NCBI GenBank assembly: GCA_003507515.1
Contig: DNVL01000130.1
Coordinates: forward strand, 1-6,954
DNA length: 6,954 nt
Source: Legionella sp.
GTDB lineage: Bacteria; Pseudomonadota; Gammaproteobacteria; Legionellales; Legionellaceae
Direction of reading: 5' to 3'
Positions 1-6,954 of the stretch are shown piece after piece (the first letter of the stretch is position 1; every line of letters starts with the position of its first letter). The notes under the pieces were generated by a model, which searched no databases, was not told where the DNA came from, and was given only the letters and a program-made list of their open reading frames with translations. The translations under genes and the position numbers were made by a program.

Positions 1-437
1 AGAATAAGCTGGGGGTTTGTCTTAAAATAAATATCCCAAGCCGTTTTTAGCTTGCCTAAAAAATTCGGATCTTTTGATCCCATCCAAGAAATTTCATCAA
101 ACAGAATAATGACACGCCCAGATCCCACATCCTTCGCCAATAATAAAAAAACCTTACTCCAATCATCCGCCGTCACATTAGGCAAGGCTAAGGCTGCGCT
201 TAACTGGTGGGTAAATTCATCACGCTGTGACTGGGCGGTTGTTGTGGGGGCGGGTGGGAAGCCCGTGAATTGGTAGAATCGGTGCGTTTTGCCAAACTCC
301 TGAATCAACCGACTTTTGCCGATACGCCGCCGCCCTTGAATAACCACAAGGCTCGCTGTTTTTTTTTTGAACAATAACTGAAGGTCATTCAATTCATTTT
401 GGCGACCAATAAAAGGAGGGGAACTATTCTTTTTCAT
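1..437 (-). CDS. AAA-type P-loop ATPase, N-terminal part (runs off left edge)
   Basis: Reading the complement from the ATG at 437-435 gives 145 codons with no stop up to the window edge, so the C-terminal part is missing. The protein opens with an FIGR box (about residues 9-12), followed by Walker A GRRRIGKS (35-42) and Walker B VIILFDEISWM (109-119), then a KTAWD segment. This order is typical of the AAA-family ATPases resembling archaeal ATPases, which usually have about 400-480 residues and often a DUF234-type or nuclease-like C-terminus; that half is not visible here. Such proteins are frequent in accessory regions and their physiological role is mostly unknown. It is transcribed divergently from rfaH and is unlikely to belong to the glycan operon. 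A run of ten A residues in the coding strand (codons about 24-27) keeps the frame as sequenced. The Shine-Dalgarno is weak. Family assignment is firm; function is not. Confidence 0.88.
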   Translation of the reverse strand, partial: MKKNSSPPFIGRQNELNDLQLLFKKKTASLVVIQGRRRIGKSRLIQEFGKTHRFYQFTGFPPAPTTTAQSQRDEFTHQLSAALALPNVTADDWSKVFLLLAKDVGSGRVIILFDEISWMGSKDPNFLGKLKTAWDIYFKTNPQLI

Positions 438-449
438 ACCCGCATCATC

Positions 450-483
450 CGTCACATAATAGCGAATTGTCCATTACGTGACG
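450..483. repeat. imperfect inverted repeat, copy 1 (13-base arms, 8-base spacer)
   Basis: The arms CGTCACATAATAG (450-462) and CCATTACGTGACG (471-483) are complementary except at two positions. Thirty of 34 bases are identical to the second copy at 504-537. Its far end lies 12 bases upstream of the ATPase start codon. It is a probable protein-binding dyad or a member of a dispersed palindromic repeat family. Confidence 0.8.
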
Positions 484-494
484 ACATTAGTCAA
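456..494 (-). promoter_or_regulatory. candidate sigma70 promoter for the minus-strand ATPase
   Basis: On the complement, TTGACT (494-489) and GACAAT (471-466) are separated by 17 bases. A second -10-like hexamer, TATTAT (461-456), lies just downstream. The -10 regions fall inside the gene-proximal dyad and the -35 lies between the two dyads, so a protein bound to the dyads could block or modulate this promoter. The match to consensus is moderate (5/6 and 4/6), and the call is by eye only. Confidence 0.35.
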
Positions 495-500
495 CTCATT

Positions 501-540
501 TTTCGTCACATAATAGCCAATTATCTATTATGTGACGAAA
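501..540. repeat. perfect inverted repeat, copy 2 (16-base arms, 8-base spacer)
   Basis: The left arm TTTCGTCACATAATAG (501-516) and right arm CTATTATGTGACGAAA (525-540) are exact reverse complements around an 8-base spacer. The core is a direct copy of the dyad at 450-483, displaced by 54 bases, close to five helical turns. A perfect 16-base stem is far beyond chance for a window of this size. The right arm is not followed by a T-run in plus orientation, and no gene ends here, so it is not a simple terminator. Confidence 0.9.
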
Positions 541-572
541 GCAATGAGGATGAAAAGTTTTCTCGCTGGGAC

Positions 573-601
573 TTTACAATCATCAATGTTTACCCTAGAA
601 T
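573..601 (+). promoter_or_regulatory. candidate sigma70 promoter for rfaH
   Basis: TTTACA (573-578) and TAGAAT (596-601) are separated by exactly 17 bases, each 5/6 to consensus. Transcription would begin near 608 and give a leader of roughly 90 bases before rfaH. This is the best plus-strand promoter seen in the intergenic space, and it may also drive the downstream operon, because no terminator was recognised after rfaH. Confidence 0.55.
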
Positions 602-612
602 TAAATCTCAGT

Positions 613-626
613 CATCTATATAGATG
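613..626. repeat. perfect 14-base palindrome in the rfaH leader
   Basis: CATCTATATAGATG is its own reverse complement. It sits about 5 bases after the predicted transcription start of the rfaH promoter, a position where an operator would repress initiation. No known regulator is recognised from the motif. Confidence 0.5.
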
Positions 627-675
627 GCATAAGGGAGATGAAGTGATGATGCGCGATTATATGCCGTCATAAAAC

Positions 676-681
676 AGGGAG
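676..681 (+). promoter_or_regulatory. Shine-Dalgarno AGGGAG before rfaH
   Basis: AGGGAG lies 2 bases before an in-frame TTG (684), 11 before an in-frame GTG (693) and 14 before the ATG (696). The TTG is too close for good initiation. GTG 693 has the better spacing and ATG 696 the better codon, so the exact start remains open by one codon. Confidence 0.5.
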
Positions 682-695
682 CGTTGTACGTTGTG

Positions 696-1199
696 ATGTA
701 TTCATCCAGTCAGTGGTATTTAGTGCAATGCAAAGCTCGCGAAAGTTTTCGAGCGGAGCTGCATTTAACCAATCAAAACTTCACCTGTTTTCATCCGACC
801 TATCCTATTAAACGAAAAATAGCCGGGCGAGTGCAGCTCACTATTGCTCCTTTGTTTCCTCATTATTTATTTGTCTTATTAAGTGAAGCAGACAACTGGT
901 CTGCTATTCGCTCAACGCGTGGTGTCAGCAAAATGGTTCGCTTTAATGGCGTGCCTGCCAGTCTTGAGCATCAATTGGTCGAAGAATTGCAACGACACTG
1001 TGCCCGGTTAAATGGAGACAGCCCCGAGCCCAATTATAAAATAGGTGACAAGGTGGTTGTCACCGATGGCTGCTTTAAAGCATTAGAGGCCGTTGTAACG
1101 GCCGCCAGTGGTGAAGAACGTGTGACCTTACTATTGAATTTGTTTAATAGACCCCAGTTGGTAGAATTATCCGTCAGTGCAGTTGCAGCCGCAGGGTAA
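696..1199 (+). CDS. rfaH: transcription antitermination protein RfaH (NusG paralog)
   Basis: The 167-residue product is close to the E. coli RfaH length of 162. Its N-terminal NGN domain (about residues 6-100) begins QWYLVQCK and contains PLFPHYLFV (52-60) and STRGVSKMVRF (73-83); the Thr-Arg of this last motif corresponds to ops-contacting residues of RfaH. The C-terminal KOW-type domain (about 114-162) has the RfaH pattern GDKVVVTDG, then F, GEER and LLLNLFN, rather than the NusG pattern. RfaH binds RNA polymerase paused at an ops site, suppresses pausing and Rho termination, and recruits ribosomes through the refolded C-terminal domain. The start was set at ATG 696 because it gives the usual short lead before the WYL motif; GTG 693 and TTG 684 are alternatives. 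A matching ops element lies 74 bases after the stop, making the downstream genes its evident target. Being encoded at its target operon suggests a locus-specific antiterminator, though it could also be the genome's general RfaH. Confidence 0.93.
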   Translation: MYSSSQWYLVQCKARESFRAELHLTNQNFTCFHPTYPIKRKIAGRVQLTIAPLFPHYLFVLLSEADNWSAIRSTRGVSKMVRFNGVPASLEHQLVEELQRHCARLNGDSPEPNYKIGDKVVVTDGCFKALEAVVTAASGEERVTLLLNLFNRPQLVELSVSAVAAAG

Positions 1200-1272
1200 T
1201 GATTTAGAAAAATTTATGGAAGTAGATGATTGGGTGCATCGGTTCTTTGGAAATTGACAAATAAAATCCAAG

Positions 1273-1284
1273 GGCGGTAGCGTG
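1273..1284 (+). promoter_or_regulatory. ops: ops element (RfaH recruitment site)
   Basis: GGCGGTAGCGTG matches the canonical 12-base ops pause sequence at every base. With its upstream flank (CCAAGGGCGGTAGCGTG, 1268-1284) it resembles the 3' part of the JUMPStart sequence found before enterobacterial polysaccharide operons. It lies 32 bases before the start of the hepT-like gene, in plus orientation, as required for RfaH acting on the genes to the right. No clear promoter fits between rfaH and this site: the TTGACA at 1254-1259 has no -10 at the right distance and the site must be transcribed. Transcription therefore probably enters from the rfaH promoter. Confidence 0.93.
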
Positions 1285-1316
1285 CCTGAAACCAAAAGCT
1301 GAAGGGTTAAAATGGT

Positions 1317-1736
1317 ATGATATTAAACACGGCGCATTTAAAACGTTGCATTGAAACACTAAACCAATCGCTCACCTTTTTAATGGAACAAAATCCCAGC
1401 AGTCTTGAATACGAGATTTTTCGAAATGCCACGGTCAAAGGCTTTGAGCTTACATTAGAAACAGCGGGAACCTTGCTCAAAAAAGCACTGAAGCCTTATT
1501 TTGCAAACCCAAAAGAAGTCGATCAATTGGTGTTCAAAGATATTTTTCGCCATGCAGCAAAGCATGGTCTGCTCACGATAGATGAAACAAAACGCTGGTT
1601 TATCTACCGCGACAATCGGAACAATACAGCGCATGATTATGGCGTGGGTTTTGCTGAAGAGACACTGAAATTGTTACCTGGCTTTGTAAAAGACGCACAA
1701 AGACTCAACGAATCACTTGATCATGCCCAAGCTTGA
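1317..1736 (+). CDS. hepT: HEPN-domain protein, HepT-like toxin / nucleotidyltransferase substrate-binding protein (HI0074 family)
   Basis: The 139-residue, mainly helical protein matches the HI0074-type (NTase substrate-binding) HEPN family in length and character, with RNNTAHDY near the C-terminus. That gives R101-X4-H106-X-Y108, the HEPN RX4HXY motif; R and H form the RNase site in HepT toxins, and the Tyr is the residue modified by the partner in the studied Shewanella HepT/MntA pair. Here it is first in a two-gene unit, overlapping the nucleotidyltransferase gene by 14 bases, so the two are translationally coupled and likely form a complex. GAAGGG at 1301-1306 is a good ribosome binding site 10 bases before the ATG. 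The gene is the first one after the ops element. HI0074-type pairs were first described as two-component nucleotidyltransferases without proven toxicity, so toxin activity is inferred. Confidence 0.88.
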   Translation: MILNTAHLKRCIETLNQSLTFLMEQNPSSLEYEIFRNATVKGFELTLETAGTLLKKALKPYFANPKEVDQLVFKDIFRHAAKHGLLTIDETKRWFIYRDNRNNTAHDYGVGFAEETLKLLPGFVKDAQRLNESLDHAQA

Positions 1737-2025
1737 TTTAAACCTCGACGATTTTATGCAAGTCAAAGCCATTTTAAAGAAAGGAGCCCCTGACTTAGAG
1801 ATATGGGCTTATGGTAGCCGAGTCAAGGGTGGCGGACATGAAGCAAGCGACTTAGATCTTGTGGTGCGTGATCCAAATGCACTGCTCAAGCCAATCGATA
1901 ATCTGGCACAGTTAAAACAAGCCTTCATTGACAGTGATTTGCCTTTTTTAGTCGATTTGATGGACTGGGCTTGTCTCCCTGATGGTTACCGTGTTGAAAT
2001 ACAAAAGCAACATGTGGTCATATAA
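1723..2025 (+). CDS. mntA: minimal nucleotidyltransferase (MNT), MntA-like antitoxin / HI0073 family
   Basis: The 100-residue product has the minimal nucleotidyltransferase signature GSRVKGGGHEASDLD (residues 31-45), exactly GS-X10-D-X-D, with metal-binding D43 and D45 and a third acidic residue at D78 in VDLMD. These enzymes transfer AMP from ATP; MntA-type antitoxins neutralise HepT by adenylylating the Tyr of its RX4HXY motif, which is present in the upstream partner. All catalytic residues look intact. ATG 1723 was preferred over the in-frame TTG at 1717, and it overlaps the end of the HEPN gene by 14 bases. An alternative reading is a two-component nucleotidyltransferase acting on an unknown substrate. 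Its place at the head of a nucleotide-sugar operon makes a role linked to that operon worth considering. Confidence 0.9.
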   Translation: MPKLDLNLDDFMQVKAILKKGAPDLEIWAYGSRVKGGGHEASDLDLVVRDPNALLKPIDNLAQLKQAFIDSDLPFLVDLMDWACLPDGYRVEIQKQHVVI

Positions 2026-2042
2026 AAAACAGAGCAGAGGAT

Positions 2043-2071
2043 TTTCCAGTTTGTAGTAGCGTACTTAAAAT
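2043..2071 (+). promoter_or_regulatory. weak candidate internal promoter before the dehydrogenase gene
   Basis: TTTCCA (2043-2048, 4/6) and TAAAAT (2066-2071, 5/6) are 17 bases apart in the 84-base gap between mntA and the dehydrogenase gene. The gap also contains AAAATAAAC twice (2067-2075 and 2092-2100). It could give basal expression independent of the rfaH promoter. The evidence is only pattern matching in AT-rich DNA. Confidence 0.22.
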
Positions 2072-2109
2072 AAACTCGGATATAACGCCCCAAAATAAAC
2101 GGACTTAGC

Positions 2110-3393
2110 ATGATAAAATTAGATGTCATTGAGCGAAAATTAGCGGTGATCGGCTTAGGTTATGTTGGCTTACCACTGGCTGTTGAATTCGGAAAAAAAC
2201 GTCCCGTCATGGGTTTCGATATTAATCAGAATCGGATTCGTGACATTGCATCCGGTTTTGATTCAACGTTAGAAATTTCATCCACTGAATTGAAGGAAGC
2301 GCGCTATCTATCCCTCACGGCCAAACTGTCCGACATGGCCTTTTGCGATATATTTATCATTACAGTGCCCACGCCCATTGATGAGCATAAGCAACCTGAT
2401 TTTACCCCTTTAATCAAGGCCAGTGAAGCCATTGGCTCTATTCTCAAGGAGGGGGATATTGTTATTTATGAATCAACCGTATATCCAGGTGCTATTGAAG
2501 AAATTTGCGTGCCTGTCCTTGAAAAAGTATCCGCATTAACATTCAATACCAATTTTTTTGCAGGTTATAGTCCCGAACGTGTGAACCCGGGTGATAAACA
2601 GCATCGCGTAACAACCATCAAGAAGGTGACTTCCGGTTCCACGCCTGAAGTGGCTGATATGGTAGATGCGCTCTACAATGAAATCATTACCGCCGGAACA
2701 CATAAAGCCTCGAGCATCAAAGTAGCAGAAGCTGCCAAAGTCATTGAAAATACCCAACGTGATTTGAATATCGCGCTCATCAATGAATTGGCGATTATTT
2801 TTAATCGCCTGAACATTGATACAGAAGAAGTCCTTAAAGCGGCTGAAACAAAATGGAATTTTCTTCCCTTTCGACCAGGCCTTGTTGGCGGACACTGCAT
2901 TGGTGTTGATCCGTACTACTTAACCCACAAGGCTCAAGCCATTGGTTACCATCCTGAAATCATTTTGGCAGGTCGGCGCCTAAACGATAGCATGGGTGTT
3001 TACATATCATCTCAGCTAGTGAAAATGATGCTTAAAAGCCGAATCCACGTCGACGGATCTCGAGTTTTGGTCATGGGATTAACCTTTAAGGAAAATTGCC
3101 CTGACATAAGAAACACACGTGTGATTGATATCATTGCTGAACTCGGTGGTTACAATATCATCGTAGATGTCTGCGACCCTTGGGCAAATGCGGCTGAAGT
3201 TGAGCACGAATATGGTCTGACTCTGACAGAACAGCCTACAGCGCAAACTTACGATGCTGTTGTTTTAGCCGTTGGACACGAGCAATTTAGATCCATGGGT
3301 GAAATGGCCATTCGAGCTTTGGGTAAAAAAGAACACGTTCTCTATGATATTAAATATATTTTGCCCTGCGGAGCTAGTGATTTAAGACTATAA
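2110..3393 (+). CDS. tviB: UDP-N-acetylhexosamine C6-dehydrogenase (TviB/WbpO family)
   Basis: The 427-residue enzyme has the full architecture of the UDP-glucose/GDP-mannose dehydrogenase superfamily. An N-terminal NAD-binding Rossmann fold carries GLGYVG (15-20). The central domain has E207-A-A-K210-V-I-E-N-T (Lys and Asn of the active site), and [11 protein letters not shown] carries the nucleophile C263. A C-terminal UDP-binding domain has [14 protein letters not shown]. The [13 protein letters not shown] and [14 protein letters not shown] stretches are those of TviB/WbpO-type enzymes, which oxidise C6 of UDP-GlcNAc or UDP-GalNAc twice with two NAD+ to the uronic acid. The product is cytoplasmic UDP-GlcNAcA or UDP-GalNAcA for capsule or O-antigen. 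The length fits the family, with no truncation. Spacing to the next gene is 118 bases without a convincing terminator. The exact HexNAc substrate cannot be told from sequence. Confidence 0.93.
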   Translation: MIKLDVIERKLAVIGLGYVGLPLAVEFGKKRPVMGFDINQNRIRDIASGFDSTLEISSTELKEARYLSLTAKLSDMAFCDIFIITVPTPIDEHKQPDFTPLIKASEAIGSILKEGDIVIYESTVYPGAIEEICVPVLEKVSALTFNTNFFAGYSPERVNPGDKQHRVTTIKKVTSGSTPEVADMVDALYNEIITAGTHKASSIKVAEAAKVIENTQRDLNIALINELAIIFNRLNIDTEEVLKAAETKWNFLPFRPGLVGGHCIGVDPYYLTHKAQAIGYHPEIILAGRRLNDSMGVYISSQLVKMMLKSRIHVDGSRVLVMGLTFKENCPDIRNTRVIDIIAELGGYNIIVDVCDPWANAAEVEHEYGLTLTEQPTAQTYDAVVLAVGHEQFRSMGEMAIRALGKKEHVLYDIKYILPCGASDLRL

Positions 3394-3511
3394 GAGTCGG
3401 TTCCATTAGGATTTGGGTTCGCACAGCGTTTTATGAAAAAATGCCACTGTTGTTCATTCCAGTGACCCAACGCCAAGCTCAAACGAAACGCTCAAGACAA
3501 GGACACAACAA

Positions 3512-6700
<3,189 letters not shown>

Positions 6701-6704
<4 letters not shown>

Positions 6705-6954
6705 ATTTAACCCGTTGCAAGTTAGCCTTAGGGACTGTTCAATTCGGGATGAAATATGGCATCACGAATATGGATGGTCAACCTGAACTAGCTACTATTG
6801 AGCAAATATTTCACAAAGCTTCAACGTTTGGTGTGGATTTGCTCGATACAGCAAGTGGTTACGGTGAATCAGAAGCATTGTTGGGTCAGTTATTAATTGA
6901 TCAGCCTTCTTTTAAAATTATCACTAAAACGATACCTCTAGGTAAAGATGAAAT
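6701..6954 (+). CDS. aldo/keto reductase, N-terminal part (runs off right edge)
   Basis: A GTG at 6701, in a GTGA overlap with the pseC stop, opens a frame that remains open to the window end (84 full codons). The start reads LALGTVQFGMKYGITN (about residues 8-23), the first strand and loop of the AKR barrel. DLLDTASGYGESEALLG (about 51-67) follows, with the AKR Asp and Tyr of the catalytic tetrad, and then FKIITK (about 75-80) with the expected Lys at its end. The His of the tetrad lies beyond the edge. Aldo/keto reductases of this GTVQFG type recur in nonulosonic acid and other nucleotide-sugar clusters, but their substrate there is usually unproven; NAD(P)H-linked reduction of a sugar aldehyde or ketone is the family reaction. 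No strong ribosome binding site is seen, so translation is probably coupled to pseC. Confidence 0.85.

Noticed and set aside
52..276. Plus-strand open frame opposite the ATPase
   Set aside because: It is antisense to a frame with intact Walker A and Walker B motifs.
450..540. The dyad pair considered as a CRISPR array or transposon end
   Set aside because: There are only two units, each internally palindromic with no unique spacers in series, and no transposase or target duplication is seen.
399..623. Plus-strand open frame with a repeated RHIIAN motif
   Set aside because: The repeat arises because the two DNA dyads are 54 bases apart, a multiple of three. The frame overlaps the ATPase start, the dyads and the rfaH promoter, and has no protein-like character.
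1254..1282. TTGACA considered as the -35 of a promoter just before hepT
   Set aside because: At 17 bases distance the sequence is GTAGCG, and such a promoter would start after the ops element, which must be transcribed to work.
2536..2900. Two minus-strand open frames inside the dehydrogenase gene
   Set aside because: They are shadows of the conserved catalytic region of the dehydrogenase, with no start signals or family motifs.
3445..3464. Short inverted repeat CACTG/CAGTG between the dehydrogenase and epimerase genes, considered as a terminator
   Set aside because: A five-base stem with a ten-base loop and no following T-run is too weak; the operon probably continues through it.

Overview
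The window looks like a chromosomal surface-glycan locus of a gammaproteobacterium. The main reason is an RfaH-type antiterminator gene followed at once by a perfect 12-base ops element (GGCGGTAGCGTG), a pairing typical of that class. The base composition is moderately AT-leaning, and the overall feel is compatible with Legionellales-type genomes, but the sequence does not fix a genus.

Layout. The left edge (1-437, minus strand) holds the N-terminal part of an AAA-type P-loop ATPase that runs off the window. Its upstream region carries two near-identical 34-base dyads, 54 bases apart, that overlap its best promoter candidate. On the plus strand a good sigma70-like promoter (573-601) leads through a leader with a perfect 14-base palindrome into rfaH (696-1199). 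The ops element follows at 1273-1284. A HEPN/nucleotidyltransferase pair of HepT/MntA type (1317-2025) comes next. Then come five glycan genes: a UDP-HexNAc C6-dehydrogenase of TviB/WbpO type (2110-3393), a UDP-glucuronate 4-epimerase-type protein (3512-4519), pseB (4534-5547), pseC (5544-6704) and the start of an aldo/keto reductase (6701 to the right edge).

How the parts fit. All plus-strand genes are co-directional. No convincing intrinsic terminator was seen between them, and hepT/mntA, pseB/pseC and pseC/AKR overlap. The likely scheme is that RfaH made from the first gene is loaded at the ops element just downstream and pushes transcription through the toxin-antitoxin-like pair into a long glycan operon. 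That operon supplies a hexosaminuronic acid nucleotide sugar (TviB-like dehydrogenase plus epimerase) and the first two intermediates of the pseudaminic acid pathway (PseB, PseC). The rest of the sugar pathway, glycosyltransferases and export genes should lie to the right.

The points most worth a second look are the rfaH-ops module placed at its own target operon, the HEPN/MNT pair inside the ops-controlled region, and the twin palindromes in front of the ATPase.
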